From: Verrucomicrobiota bacterium
GTDB taxonomy: Bacteria; Verrucomicrobiota; Verrucomicrobiia; Limisphaerales; PALSA-1396
Direction: 5' to 3'
Length of the DNA stretch: 64,000 nucleotides
Assembly: GCA_016200005.1 (NCBI GenBank)
Contig: JACQFP010000053.1
Span: 62,001 to 126,000, forward strand
Part shown: piece after piece, positions 1 to 8,474 of the stretch
Layout of the letters: each line of letters opens with the position of its first letter
Numbering within the stretch: the stretch's first letter is position 1
Notes under the pieces: generated by a model
The model's database searches: none
The model's input: the letters and a program-made list of their open reading frames with translations, nothing else
Told to the model about the DNA's origin: nothing
Program-made: the position numbers and the translations under genes

Positions 1-1022
1 ATGTCGGTTTTCTGATAACGGCTCACGATGCCGGTCTGGGCCTTGATCGTCAGCTCATCCGCGCTCTCGCTTACGATCAGGCCGAACGCTTCGTCGCCGT
101 TTCTCAGATCGATTTGCCACGCCTCGTAACCGGAGGAAATGCCGGCGTTCGGATCGAGGATGGCCTCGTAAAGCGCATCCTTGCCCAGTTTGCTGCCGAT
201 TTCGGAGAGGTTTGGGCCTACCTCCGCGCCGTGGCCGTTCACCTGATGGCACTTGATACAGCCGACGGTTTCGCGGGCGAACACTTCAGCCCCACGCACG
301 GGATCGCCTTTCATTCTTAACAATACAGCGATGGGCGGCAATGGCTCGGCGTTCCGGCCCTGTGGCAAGGGTAATAGCTTAGCGGCCTCGGTTTTGATCT
401 CGGTCCAACGAACGTTATTGAGTTCGGTGCTCGCCGTGAATTTTAAATCGTCAGACAGTTTTTCTTCTCTGGCCAATGTTAGTATCGCCGCCGCGCCGTC
501 CTGAATCCTGGCCATTGAGCGCACGACTTGCTTTCGCCAGTTCACTTCGCGATTCGTATCCGTCACCAGCGGCGCGAGGAACGGCACGATTTGTTTCTCG
601 CCGGTGTTGCCCAGCGCTTCGATGACTTTGATTGCGTTGGTGCCGGTGAGCGAATTTGTCAGCAACGCGAAATCCTGATTGGCGAGTATCAACCGCATCG
701 CTTCGACCCCGCTGCTGTCGTTTGGATGTTGAATGGCGAATGCCAACAAGGCCGGGCTTTGGTCTTTGATTTTGAAGTCACGGACGAGGTCGACGAATTG
801 CGGAGTGCCGCGGACTTGGTCGAGTATTTTCAACACGGCGGTCTTTACCGCGGGATTGGTTTCGAGGTCGATTCCTTGTAGGCGGCTCAAAGCTTCGATG
901 GCGATGGCCGTGCGTTCTGGAGGTTTGACGGTCTCGGGTTCAGCGGCAAAAACTGTGTGCAGATGAACCGTGAGGAGGATTGTGCAACAAACCAGTCTGA
1001 TGAACGGCAAAGGAGGATTCAT
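1..1022 (-). CDS. Secreted HEAT-repeat/cytochrome c-type haem-binding protein (partial)
   Basis: Reading the minus strand from an ATG at 1022 gives an open frame that runs off the window start, so the C-terminus is missing. About 340 residues are visible. Residues 1-26 form a signal peptide ending TVFA before AEPE. Residues 35-235 are alpha-helical and HEAT-like. A single haem motif CIKCH lies near residue 255, followed by GPNLSEIGSKLG and a LYEAILDPNAGIS segment, the signature of the Planctomycete/Verrucomicrobium putative haem-binding domain (TIGR02603 type). Family knowledge places it in the periplasm as an electron acceptor for a partner dehydrogenase; the PVC dehydrogenase at 2488-4656 on the same strand is the obvious candidate (inference). 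Confidence 0.85.
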   Translation of the reverse strand, partial: MNPPLPFIRLVCCTILLTVHLHTVFAAEPETVKPPERTAIAIEALSRLQGIDLETNPAVKTAVLKILDQVRGTPQFVDLVRDFKIKDQSPALLAFAIQHPNDSSGVEAMRLILANQDFALLTNSLTGTNAIKVIEALGNTGEKQIVPFLAPLVTDTNREVNWRKQVVRSMARIQDGAAAILTLAREEKLSDDLKFTASTELNNVRWTEIKTEAAKLLPLPQGRNAEPLPPIAVLLRMKGDPVRGAEVFARETVGCIKCHQVNGHGAEVGPNLSEIGSKLGKDALYEAILDPNAGISSGYEAWQIDLRNGDEAFGLIVSESADELTIKAQTGIVSRYQKTD

Positions 1023-1066
1023 TCGAGAACGTGCTGAACCGGTTGCAAAAATAAATTGTCGAAAGA

Positions 1067-1100
1067 AACCCACCCCTGACCCCTCCCAGGAGGGGAGCTA
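1067..1100. repeat. Solo arm of a CCCACCCCTGACCCCTCCC-type repeat
   Basis: This reads acccacccctgacccctccc followed by aggaggggag. It closely matches the left arm of the complete hairpin at 40353-40430. It lies between the haem-protein gene and the MITE-like element at 1110-1224, so it looks like a lone half of the same dispersed family. Confidence 0.6.
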
Positions 1101-1109
1101 GACCGGTCG

Positions 1110-1224
1110 CCAGAATATATGTCCTGATAAGAATGCGCAAACCCCTCACCCGGCCTTTGGTCACCCTCTCCCCATTCAATGGGGAGAGGGAAGGGGTGAG
1201 GGGCGATCCGGAAATTCATTTTGG
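1110..1224. mobile_element. MITE-like element, 115 bp, imperfect terminal inverted repeats
   Basis: The left end reads ccagaatatatgtcctga. The reverse complement of the right end reads ccaaaatgaatttccgga; 13 of 18 positions agree. The interior is a GC-rich hairpin (cccctcacccgg ... aaggggtgagggg). A second copy with matching ends lies at 48769-49005. It encodes nothing, so it would have to be non-autonomous. Placing the ends depends on comparing only two copies. Confidence 0.6.
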
Positions 1225-1252
1225 CAGTCAGTCTGGCGAGCGGGCCGACCCG

Positions 1253-2230
1253 TCACCAATGCAGCACAATTTTCCCGACCGCTTTGCGCGAAGCCAGGAA
1301 TTCCATCGCCTCGGCGACTTTCTCCATCGAATAGCGACCGCCGATCACCGGCTTGATTTTTCCCGCTTCATAGAGCGCGAAGAGATCCTTCCACGCTGCT
1401 GCGATCTTGGCCGGATTTTGTTGGCGATAAAGTCCCCAGTGGAGTCCCACGACGCTGTAGTTTTTGATCAGGATATGATTGGCGGCGAAGCTGGGAAACT
1501 TGCCGCTGGTAAAACCGATGAGCACAATCCGGCCCTCGAACGCGACGCACTTGACACTGCGCTCCCCAACCTCGCCGCCGACGGGATCGAAAATCACGTC
1601 GGCACCGCGTCCTTGCGTCTCGCGTTTGACGACCTCGACAAAATCCTCCGTCTGATAATTGAGAGCGATGTCCGCGCCGCATTCGCGAATGAGGTTTAGT
1701 TTTTCGTTCGAGCCGGCAGTGCCGATGATTTTGCCGGCTCCAAGCGCGCGCGCGATTTGCACCGCCGCAAGACCCACGCCGCCAGCGGCGGAATGAACCA
1801 ACACCGTCTCGCCTTTTTTCAACTGCCCCCGATGCGTCAGCGCGAAGTACGAAGTCTGATAAACCAGTTGGAACGCCGCTCCCTCCGCTTCGCTCATGGA
1901 ATCGGGCAGCGGCTGGACGGCGCTCACCGGCGCGACGGCATACTCAGCAAAGCCGCCCATGTCCACCTGCGCGATCACCCGCTGGCCGGATTTGAATCCA
2001 TCAACCCCGTCACCAGCGGCCGCGATGGTGCCCGCGACCTCCAGACCGGGCGTGAAGGGCAGGGGTGGCTTGACCTGATATTTTCCGGCAATGAGCAGGA
2101 TGTCGGGAAAGTTCAGCGCGGCGGTGTGGACTTTGACGAGCACCTGGCCCGGCTTCGGTTGAGGTTGCGCGATTTCATCAATCACCAAACCTTTTGGCTC
2201 ACACCATTGATGGGCGCGAATGGCTTTCAT
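1253..2230 (-). CDS. NADPH:quinone oxidoreductase, zinc-independent MDR family
   Basis: I place the start at 2230 (MKAIRAHQW), giving 325 residues; the frame stays open for 22 more codons upstream, but family members begin at this motif. An N-terminal GroES-like fold (residues 1-120, GLEVAGTIAAAGDGVDG) is followed by a Rossmann domain with the nucleotide-binding run HSAAGGVGLAAVQIARALGA near residues 145-165 and FDPVGGEVGERSVKC. There are no clustered zinc cysteines. The family reduces quinones or enones with NADPH in the cytosol. It lies between the PVC dehydrogenase and the haem protein on the same strand, so it may take part in the same redox pathway, but the gaps on both sides hold repeats and co-transcription is uncertain. 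Confidence 0.88.
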   Translation of the reverse strand: MKAIRAHQWCEPKGLVIDEIAQPQPKPGQVLVKVHTAALNFPDILLIAGKYQVKPPLPFTPGLEVAGTIAAAGDGVDGFKSGQRVIAQVDMGGFAEYAVAPVSAVQPLPDSMSEAEGAAFQLVYQTSYFALTHRGQLKKGETVLVHSAAGGVGLAAVQIARALGAGKIIGTAGSNEKLNLIRECGADIALNYQTEDFVEVVKRETQGRGADVIFDPVGGEVGERSVKCVAFEGRIVLIGFTSGKFPSFAANHILIKNYSVVGLHWGLYRQQNPAKIAAAWKDLFALYEAGKIKPVIGGRYSMEKVAEAMEFLASRKAVGKIVLHW

Positions 2231-2301
2231 TAAAAAATATTTCTTCTTACGTGGACGGAGCATTCTGCTCAAGTAGCTGGAACAATATCTGACCAACGCT
2301 C

Positions 2302-2453
2302 GCCCTCACCCCGGCCCTCTCCCCCAGGAGAGGGGGAAGCTTCGTCTGTCCTCAGCAAATCTTGGCGGCCTTTTGCATTCGCCGCTCCGCACAGTCCAAA
2401 CGCGGTCCAGCAGGAACTCCCTCTCCCGGGGGAGAGGGCCGGGGTGAGGGCGG
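2302..2453. repeat. Large inverted repeat, CCCTCACCCCGGCCCTCTCCC family
   Basis: The left arm cgccctcaccccggccctct at 2302-2321 pairs with the right arm at about 2426-2453 (ggagagggccggggtgaggg). The loop of roughly 100 bp has no convincing gene. It fills most of the gap between two minus-strand genes. Related hairpins occur at 1140-1205 and 39690-39757. Confidence 0.7.
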
Positions 2454-2487
2454 ACGTGCACTCTGACTTCATGCGATTAACCCGCAA

Positions 2488-4656
2488 TTATTTTTCTGGC
2501 GCGGCGCTCGTCAGCAACTCCACCAGCACGGCGTCCTTCTCCGGGCCGGTGATGAAATCGAGAGCGCGGAAGTAATGAGCGCGTTCCTTGTCCGGCGTGT
2601 TCTTGTCGTTGATGATTTTCGCGAGCAACGCCGGCGCCTTCTTGGCGCGTGAACGCCAGACGATGTCACGGCCAGCCGGCGTGTTCCATTTGTCGCCAAC
2701 CTTTGCGAGCCAGGCTTCAAAAAACTTGTCCTCCTGCTTGTCCGCACCGATGCCGAGCGCTTCGAGATACCAACGGTCCTTGCCGTCGTGTTGAGCCGCG
2801 AGTTCAGCCCAAAGCGCCGGAGCTTCGGGTGACGGATTGTGACGGAGGGCGATGGCACATTCGCGGCGAACTTGCGGGGAGGCATCTTTGACCAACAGCT
2901 TGACGCAAGGAATCACATCGAGCTTCAACTCACGGGCGATGCGCAAACCAGTGATGCGGATATCGGCGTTCTTGTCCTTGAACGCCTGCTCAACATACTT
3001 TTTCTCGCTGCCTTTGATGCGGGCAAGGAGTTGCAGCGCGCGGGCGCGTTGCCGCGGATCGTTGCCTTTCCACAGCCGCAGCAAATTCTTTTCGGCCTTG
3101 GCCTGCATTTCGTGGAGCTTCGTCCAAGCCAGGTAACGTGTGGCGTGATTGGGCGATTGCAACGCCGCCCCGCAACCGGCCGCTGATTTGAGATCGAGCT
3201 TGGGGACGGTCGCCTTGGTGCCCGGCGGCGCGACTCGAAAGACGCGACCGCGCATGGTGGCCGCGACGTGGTCGCCCATGTTGTGGCCGCCCACGCCGGG
3301 ATCGTGCCAGTCGGCGACGTAAAGCGAGCCATCGGGCGCGATGCACACGTCCGACGGTCGAAACCAAGTGTCGCTGCTGGTGAGAATGTTTACGATGCTG
3401 GCGGAATAGCCGGCGCCGTCAGGCTTTACCGGATAAGCGCGCACCACGTTCGGGCCGGCATCGCAGTGAATGACTTGGTTGCGGAAAACTTCTGGAAGCA
3501 ATTTGCCTTCGTAAACAGCGATGCCGGTGGGCGAACCCGCGCCGGTGTGGAGAAGATTCGGCATGACGCCGGGATCGTATTGATGCCATTCGTAAAAAAC
3601 CTTTTCATCTTCGCGCGCGCCTTTTTGCACCGCCTTTTTCCAACCGTCGCTCCAGCCCGCGCCGGTCATTTCGTCCTTGTAACCGAAGTTGCCGAATTCC
3701 ATGACGTAGTTGATCCGCACGCCGCGATTGCCGTCGTCGTCGTTGTCCGACTGCCACAGCGTGCCGAAGGAATCGACGGCGACTTCAAAGTTGTTGCGAA
3801 AGTTGTAGGCGAGGGTTTCGAATTCGCTGCCGTCCAGGTTGCAGCGGAAGACCATGCCGTCGCGATACGGCTTGCCTTTGTCGGCGACTTCGTTGCCAGC
3901 CATGTCGATGATCGGTGTTCCGTCCGGTTTCTTCACCTGTTTGCCCGCGTTGCCGAAGTTGAAATAGAGCTTGCCGTCCGGCCCGAACACAAAGGCATGC
4001 ACGCCGTGATCGTGATCAACGCCAGAAATGCCGGTGAACAGAATCTCCTTTTTGTCGGCTTTGTCATCGCCATCGGTGTCGGTGAGAACGAAAACGTTCG
4101 GCGCGCACGAAACGATGACTTTGTTGCCGAGCACACAAACACCCAGCGCGGCATTGATGTCCTTGCCTTGATAAAATGTCGTCTCCTTATCGGCGAAACC
4201 ATCGCCGTTCGTGTCTTCGAGAATCACAATACGGTCACCTTCCGGGCGCAGGTACCCCCAAGGTTTGAAACTGGAACGATAATTTACGTTCTCGACGATC
4301 CAGACGCGACCACGGGCGTCCACGTCCATGTTACTCGGCTTTCGGATCATCGGTTCGCAGGCAAACAAACTGACTTCCAGACCCTCGCCGGCTTTCAAGG
4401 ACTTCATTTCTTCACGCGCGGCTTCCGGACCCGAGCCGTGTTGGGGTTGGGCGTCCTCGGCGAAAGCGGTGAACAAGGCTGAGGTCAAAAGGAGAGCGCA
4501 ACCCAGAGCGAGAAACGCGCACCTCAGAGCTGTAGCCGCCGACGTAAGGAGGCGGAGATTCGCGCGAAGCTGTGCCCCATTGTCCGCCTCCTTACGTCGG
4601 CGACTACCAAGAGGAGAAGTTTTATAACCTGCTTTAGTAGGAGGAAACGCTTTCAT
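2488..4656 (-). CDS. PVC-type membrane-associated dehydrogenase (beta-propeller + HEAT)
   Basis: The 722-residue product contains a hydrophobic export signal (about residues 45-66, FLALGCALLLTSALFTAFA), then a six-bladed glucose-sorbosone-dehydrogenase-like propeller (residues 85-490; GRVWIVENVNYRSS, LEDTNGDGFADKETTF, VDHDHGVHAFVFGPDGKL, TGAGSPTGIAVYEG, VADWHDPGVGGHNMGDHV). This matches the Pirellula/Verrucomicrobium N-terminal dehydrogenase family (TIGR02604). HEAT-like helices fill residues 510-715. Many relatives carry a fused C-terminal cytochrome domain; this one lacks it. The gene at 1-1022 encodes that part separately. Oddity: the codons between MKAFPP and the export signal lie in a dispersed inverted repeat (4533-4606), so the true start may be a non-ATG codon further in. 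Confidence 0.88.
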   Translation of the reverse strand: MKAFPPTKAGYKTSPLGSRRRKEADNGAQLRANLRLLTSAATALRCAFLALGCALLLTSALFTAFAEDAQPQHGSGPEAAREEMKSLKAGEGLEVSLFACEPMIRKPSNMDVDARGRVWIVENVNYRSSFKPWGYLRPEGDRIVILEDTNGDGFADKETTFYQGKDINAALGVCVLGNKVIVSCAPNVFVLTDTDGDDKADKKEILFTGISGVDHDHGVHAFVFGPDGKLYFNFGNAGKQVKKPDGTPIIDMAGNEVADKGKPYRDGMVFRCNLDGSEFETLAYNFRNNFEVAVDSFGTLWQSDNDDDGNRGVRINYVMEFGNFGYKDEMTGAGWSDGWKKAVQKGAREDEKVFYEWHQYDPGVMPNLLHTGAGSPTGIAVYEGKLLPEVFRNQVIHCDAGPNVVRAYPVKPDGAGYSASIVNILTSSDTWFRPSDVCIAPDGSLYVADWHDPGVGGHNMGDHVAATMRGRVFRVAPPGTKATVPKLDLKSAAGCGAALQSPNHATRYLAWTKLHEMQAKAEKNLLRLWKGNDPRQRARALQLLARIKGSEKKYVEQAFKDKNADIRITGLRIARELKLDVIPCVKLLVKDASPQVRRECAIALRHNPSPEAPALWAELAAQHDGKDRWYLEALGIGADKQEDKFFEAWLAKVGDKWNTPAGRDIVWRSRAKKAPALLAKIINDKNTPDKERAHYFRALDFITGPEKDAVLVELLTSAAPEK
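4533..4606. repeat. GTAGCCGCCGACGTAAGGAGG inverted repeat inside a coding frame
   Basis: Arms 4533-4556 and 4583-4606 are 24 nt long with one mismatch and a 26-nt loop. The element lies in frame between the annotated start and the signal peptide of the PVC dehydrogenase. Relatives are at 7016-7040 (single arm), 48839-48909 and 60891-60960. Confidence 0.8.
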
Positions 4657-4661
4657 GGGAT

Positions 4662-5843
4662 TTACTTCTTGGCCGACCAGGTGCCTTCGCCGACGTCGCC
4701 GAATTTGACCGTGCCCTTCATGGTGCCTTTGCCTTCAACTTTGCCGGTGTAGGTGACTGTGACGTCCTCGTCCTGAAGCTTTCCCTTGAAGGAGAATTTC
4801 ACGTCGCTGCCCTTGATGGTGCCGGTGAGGGGGGCTTCGCCGAGCAATCCCTTGTAGGTGCCGGTTAGGGCCTCGCCGTCCTGCTTGAAGGTGAAGCTTG
4901 GCGTGCCCGAACCCTGCTGCGTTTCCACGGTGAAGGTCCATTGGCCGTTGATGTTTGCTGCGCTCGGCTTCTGACCTTTCGGGTCGAGATTTTGTGTCAG
5001 ATCTCCTTCCGTGACGACGGACTGAACACCATTGGCCGGCACTTCCGCTTTGGCCGTCCACAGCAACGCGTTCAACACCAGCTTGCGGAAATCTTCGTTG
5101 CCCCAGTTCTTGTGGAAGTGCGCGCCGGTGAAGCCGAAACCGCGTCCGCCATCGGGACGTTCCACCGCCCAGGCCAAAACCTCGTCACGACCGCTGGCGG
5201 CGACGATGTGCGGATACGGTCCGCGCGGCGACGAAGATCTGCCCTTGCGCGTTTCGTCGTCGGGCTTCGCGACGAGGATCGAGGTCACGCCTTTCATCTC
5301 CGGGCGGAAACGCATGTTGTAATACCACTCGTCCTTCACTGCGAACGGCTTCACGCCGCGCGTGATCGGATGGTTGGGCAGGCTCTTGATGTCGGCGACC
5401 CAGTGAGGGTTGGTGGAAAAGTGGTCTTCGTAGTAGCCGCCAATCCAATCCAGAAATTCCGGGCCACCCTTGTCCTTGGGCACTTCGACCGCGTAATGCA
5501 CGCAGGCCAGCCCCACGCCCTTCTTCATCAGTTCGCCGATGATTCTCAGATGATCACCTTGAATGATCGGGTGGCCGACGCCGCCGTCCATGAAGAACAG
5601 GATTGTGTCGGCATTGTCGAACGCGTGCGGGTCCTGGGGCCAGCCATTGAGGTAGAATGTGCTGACGACGCCCGGCTGGCCTTGCAGGCATTTGTGGAGC
5701 AACTGCACGCCGGCGTTGAACTCATGTTCGCCCGGTCCGTGACTCGGATGACCGGCGACCAGAACGATCTTCTTGTCCGCCGCGTGCAGGTTGACGGTCG
5801 AGCATAGCGCCGCGGCCAGCAATAAAGTAGTGGTGGTTTTCAT
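4662..5843 (-). CDS. Secreted ThuA-domain protein
   Basis: The 393-residue product begins with a signal peptide (residues 1-22, LLLAAALCSTVNLHAA). Residues 25-245 match the ThuA class I glutaminase-like fold: KIVLVAGHPSHGPGEHEF, FFMDGGVGHPIIQ, GVGLACVHYAVE, HPITRGVKPFAVKDEWYYN, and FGFTGAHFHKNWGNEDFRK near the end. Residues 275-393 form a repetitive beta-rich tail (SFTFKQDGEALTGTYKG, GTIKGSDVKFSFKGK). ThuA proteins are associated with trehalose and other disaccharide use, but the reaction is not firmly established. The gene ends just upstream of the dehydrogenase and follows the DUF1080 gene by about 20 bp, suggesting one transcript for the three secreted proteins. Confidence 0.88.
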   Translation of the reverse strand: MKTTTTLLLAAALCSTVNLHAADKKIVLVAGHPSHGPGEHEFNAGVQLLHKCLQGQPGVVSTFYLNGWPQDPHAFDNADTILFFMDGGVGHPIIQGDHLRIIGELMKKGVGLACVHYAVEVPKDKGGPEFLDWIGGYYEDHFSTNPHWVADIKSLPNHPITRGVKPFAVKDEWYYNMRFRPEMKGVTSILVAKPDDETRKGRSSSPRGPYPHIVAASGRDEVLAWAVERPDGGRGFGFTGAHFHKNWGNEDFRKLVLNALLWTAKAEVPANGVQSVVTEGDLTQNLDPKGQKPSAANINGQWTFTVETQQGSGTPSFTFKQDGEALTGTYKGLLGEAPLTGTIKGSDVKFSFKGKLQDEDVTVTYTGKVEGKGTMKGTVKFGDVGEGTWSAKK

Positions 5844-5863
5844 GACTTGGAGATTTTGTGGAG

Positions 5864-6982
5864 TTACTGCGATTTACGCTTATAAACTGCAAAGACTCTG
5901 TCTGATCCATCGGTGGATTTGAAATCGGTGGGCCGGGCGCCGCCATTGAGGGCATAGCAGGACTTGAACGTGTCGCCCGACAGTTCGTAAATCGCTGCCA
6001 ACTGGTCGCCTGACCCGGTGGTAACATCCATGGCCTTGAGGTTGCCGCCTTCCACAAGTTTGAAAGTTCCCGCGTCCTGACCCTGATCGGTGTCCACGGA
6101 ATAAGCGTTGCCTTTGATCTTGAGCTTGACGCTGGTGAGCGATTCGGCTGGCACTTTCTCCCCATTTGCCACCAACTCCACCGCCACCCAGTCCCCTTGC
6201 AATAGATCGAAGTCAGATTTTGCCGAGGACGCGCCGGTGAGCGTCTTGATTCTGATATCCTTGAACTGCACGGTCATGGGGTCGCCGGCGTGCAGTTGCA
6301 ACGCGAGGATGCCGGACTTGGCCGCTTTGGATTCCTGCTCGTCAACGACATCGACGGTCTGCTTGCCGTTGATGAAATGCTGGAGATGATTCCCCTTGGC
6401 GATGATCACGTAATCGTTCCAACCGTCCTTCTTGATGGCCGCTTGAATATCAGCCGAGTTGCCGACAGAGCCGACGACGTCCTTCACGGTCTTGCCATCG
6501 ACTTCCTTGATGACGACCTTCTGCCCACGCTCCGCCAGGATGCCGCGCATCCTTTCCTCATAGAGTATGCCTGAATATGTATTGCCCGCCTCAAAGTCGG
6601 CCTGATAACCGCCAACGACGTGATCGCCGGCCTCCTTGAACTCCCTGCTGCGATATTGAATACCGGAGTTGGCAAAACCTTTATCGTTGTTCGCCGTGAT
6701 TTTGTAAGAGAGGCGTAACTCAAAATCGTCAACCGTGCCGCCGCGCCAGATCAGAAAATTGTTTCCCTTGGCGGGGTGTTCCTTTGTCGTGCGGCCGGTG
6801 ATCGCGCCGTCTTCAACCGACCAATGCTGCGGGCGGCCATCCCAGCCGGTGAGGTCTTTGCCGTTGAAGAGATTCTTGAAGCCAGATTCCGCTTCGGCGG
6901 CAATCAAGCATTGCGAAGAAAGGAAGATGCTTAGAGCAGTCAGAGCAGGTGAAATGCACCCACACAAAAAATTTGTTTTCAT
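5864..6982 (-). CDS. DUF1080 (3-keto-disaccharide hydrolase-like) protein with TIGR03067 tail
   Basis: The 372-residue secreted protein has a signal peptide (residues 1-28). The DUF1080 concanavalin-like domain covers about residues 34-245: FKNLFNGKDLTGWDGRP, WSVEDGAITGRTTKEH, FELRLSYKI, NSGIQYRSREF, GNHLQHFINGKQTVDVVD, ILALQLHAGDPMTVQFKDIR. Residues 258-350 match the Planctomycete TIGR03067 lipocalin-like domain (LLQGDWVAVELVANGEKVP, LKIKGNAYSVDT). Some DUF1080 members hydrolyse 3-keto-glycosides formed by dehydrogenases, which fits the neighbouring ThuA protein, PVC dehydrogenase and sugar epimerase. The fusion of the two domains is readable in one frame. Confidence 0.88.
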   Translation of the reverse strand: MKTNFLCGCISPALTALSIFLSSQCLIAAEAESGFKNLFNGKDLTGWDGRPQHWSVEDGAITGRTTKEHPAKGNNFLIWRGGTVDDFELRLSYKITANNDKGFANSGIQYRSREFKEAGDHVVGGYQADFEAGNTYSGILYEERMRGILAERGQKVVIKEVDGKTVKDVVGSVGNSADIQAAIKKDGWNDYVIIAKGNHLQHFINGKQTVDVVDEQESKAAKSGILALQLHAGDPMTVQFKDIRIKTLTGASSAKSDFDLLQGDWVAVELVANGEKVPAESLTSVKLKIKGNAYSVDTDQGQDAGTFKLVEGGNLKAMDVTTGSGDQLAAIYELSGDTFKSCYALNGGARPTDFKSTDGSDRVFAVYKRKSQ

Positions 6983-7015
6983 AGTTATTTGTCTTGTTGT
7001 TATCCCAAACCTCCG

Positions 7016-7040
7016 TCCGCCTCCTCACGTTGGCGGCTAC
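7016..7040. repeat. Single arm of the GTAGCCGCC...GGAGGCGGA repeat
   Basis: The sequence tccgcctcctcacgttggcg followed by gctac matches the right arm of the 4533-4606 element. It lies between the epimerase gene and the DUF1080 gene. No partner arm is visible nearby. Confidence 0.6.
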
Positions 7041-7050
7041 GAAAGCGAAT

Positions 7051-7896
7051 TTACTTCAATGTCCGCTTCAAGAACTTCAGTCCTTTCACCGCGATGTCGT
7101 TGCGGTTCGGTTCGATCTTGCGCCAGATCGCCGCGGCACGGGCGATGACTTTCACGTCCGTGGTGAACGACTCGATGACAACGTCGCCTTTGTAGCCAAT
7201 CGACTTGAGCGCGCCAGCGATTGGTTTCCAGTCGATGTGATCGTTGCCCGGCGTGCCGCGGTCGCTGCCACAGGCGTGAAAATGGCCGAGGTGCCTGCCG
7301 GCTTTCCGGATCGCCGCCGCCTGATTTTTCTCCTCGATGTTCATGTGGAACGTGTCGAGGTGCAGTTTGAGCGCGGGGCTGCCGACGTCGCGGATCATCT
7401 TCAAACCTTGATCGCACGTGTTGATGAAGTCGGTTTCGAAACGGTTGAGCGGTTCCAGGCAAACCTGCCGTCCTCGTTTCTCCGCATATCGGCAAAGCGT
7501 TTTGAGATGTTTGACCACCGTCTTCCATTGTTGTTTGTATTCGTCCGGCGGCACGGCATCCGCACGACCGACGGCCGAATACTCCGGCCCAATGAGCGAC
7601 GGACATTCGAGCACGACCATCTGGTCAATCAGCTTCAACATGTAAGCCAGCCCGGTCTTTTGTTGCTTGGGGGTGCCGCGCAAATCGCGGTCCGGCCCCA
7701 TGCAGGCGCAGACCGAGCCACAGACCAGCCCGTGCCGGTCCAACTCGCGCTTCACATGGGCCGGGTCAATGTGCGACGGGTCTTCAATGGGAATTTCGAC
7801 GGTGTCAAAGCCCCATTTCTTGAATTGACCAAAAAGCCGCGTGCTTTGGTCGGTGAACGGCGAGGTAAACAAAAATGTGTTAATGCCAAATCTCAT
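7051..7896 (-). CDS. Sugar phosphate isomerase/epimerase (D-tagatose/psicose 3-epimerase-like)
   Basis: This 281-residue cytosolic TIM barrel starts MRFGINTFLFTSPFTD, typical of the AP-endonuclease-2/xylose isomerase-like ketose 3-epimerases. The expected metal ligands can be followed in order: Glu in CLEPLNRFETDF (about residue 151), Asp in LKLHLDTFHMNIEE (about 184), His in GHFHACGSDRGTPG (about 210) and Glu in GDVVIESFTT (about 245). The length is normal for the family. It is the first gene of the minus-strand sugar cluster, which points to conversion of a rare or oxidised ketose released by the secreted enzymes downstream (inference). Confidence 0.9.
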   Translation of the reverse strand: MRFGINTFLFTSPFTDQSTRLFGQFKKWGFDTVEIPIEDPSHIDPAHVKRELDRHGLVCGSVCACMGPDRDLRGTPKQQKTGLAYMLKLIDQMVVLECPSLIGPEYSAVGRADAVPPDEYKQQWKTVVKHLKTLCRYAEKRGRQVCLEPLNRFETDFINTCDQGLKMIRDVGSPALKLHLDTFHMNIEEKNQAAAIRKAGRHLGHFHACGSDRGTPGNDHIDWKPIAGALKSIGYKGDVVIESFTTDVKVIARAAAIWRKIEPNRNDIAVKGLKFLKRTLK

Positions 7897-8029
7897 AATG
7901 ATTTTGATTGGATGGGTGAAAGGCTAGACGAACAGCGAAAAGAGTCAAAAGTATTTCCGGCCGAAATGAACGAGGACGACAAATTCTAGCACTGGCTATT
8001 GTGACAGACCAACTACAACGGCATGAGCC

Positions 8030-8458
8030 TCATTGCCGCTGGGTTTGCAACCGCTCGTATTGTTTGACGGCCTGGATTGCGCGGGCGTCGCCTTTGTCGG
8101 CGAGGTTATGGATTTCCGTCATGACGGCTGCCATCGCGTCATTCAAGTCGATCCGCTGCTGGGGGGAAAGGGTGGGCATGGCGCGCAACCGTTGCAGTCG
8201 TGTGACGGCGTCTTCCAGTTGTCCGGCCTTGTATGACGCCATGGCCTGGCTCATCTGCTGCGACGGTTTGGGTTCGGCTACGGGTTGATTCTCTTGCGAA
8301 GGCTGGGCCGGAGCTCGTTCCGGGGCCGGCTCCTCGCTGGCCAGCGTGCGGGTGGCTTTCTCGAGCACGGCGTTGGCATCGGTCTTCCGGCTACAGCCCG
8401 GAAACGCCACAGCCAGAATCGCGCTCAAGAATAATCCCCGGCAACAGTTCTTTTTCAT
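8030..8458 (-). CDS. Small lipoprotein, copy A of pseudopilin-associated family
   Basis: The 142-residue product has a lipoprotein signal ending FPGC (Cys 22), then a Pro/Glu/Gln-rich linker (residues 40-68) and a helical C-terminal half (MASYKAGQLEDAVTRLQRL, LADKGDARAIQAVKQYERL). The C-terminal half aligns by eye with the lipoproteins at 9338-9712 and 10523-10900: Y/L-x2-A spacing, an LxxxQ turn and an (L/R)GDxxA motif shared with copy B. It starts 16 bp after the stop of pseudopilin A. Function is unknown; the shape suggests a short TPR-like helical partner at the membrane. Confidence 0.75.
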   Translation of the reverse strand: MKKNCCRGLFLSAILAVAFPGCSRKTDANAVLEKATRTLASEEPAPERAPAQPSQENQPVAEPKPSQQMSQAMASYKAGQLEDAVTRLQRLRAMPTLSPQQRIDLNDAMAAVMTEIHNLADKGDARAIQAVKQYERLQTQRQ

Positions 8459-8474
8459 TTTGTAATACCTGATC

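Noticed and set aside
2269-2487. 72-codon protein gene on the minus strand
   Set aside because: It is translated entirely from a palindromic repeat (2302-2453) and has no protein-like composition.
3268-4482. 404-codon open frame on the plus strand
   Set aside because: It is antisense to the PVC dehydrogenase, whose family motifs are clear; the long open frame comes from high-GC codon use.
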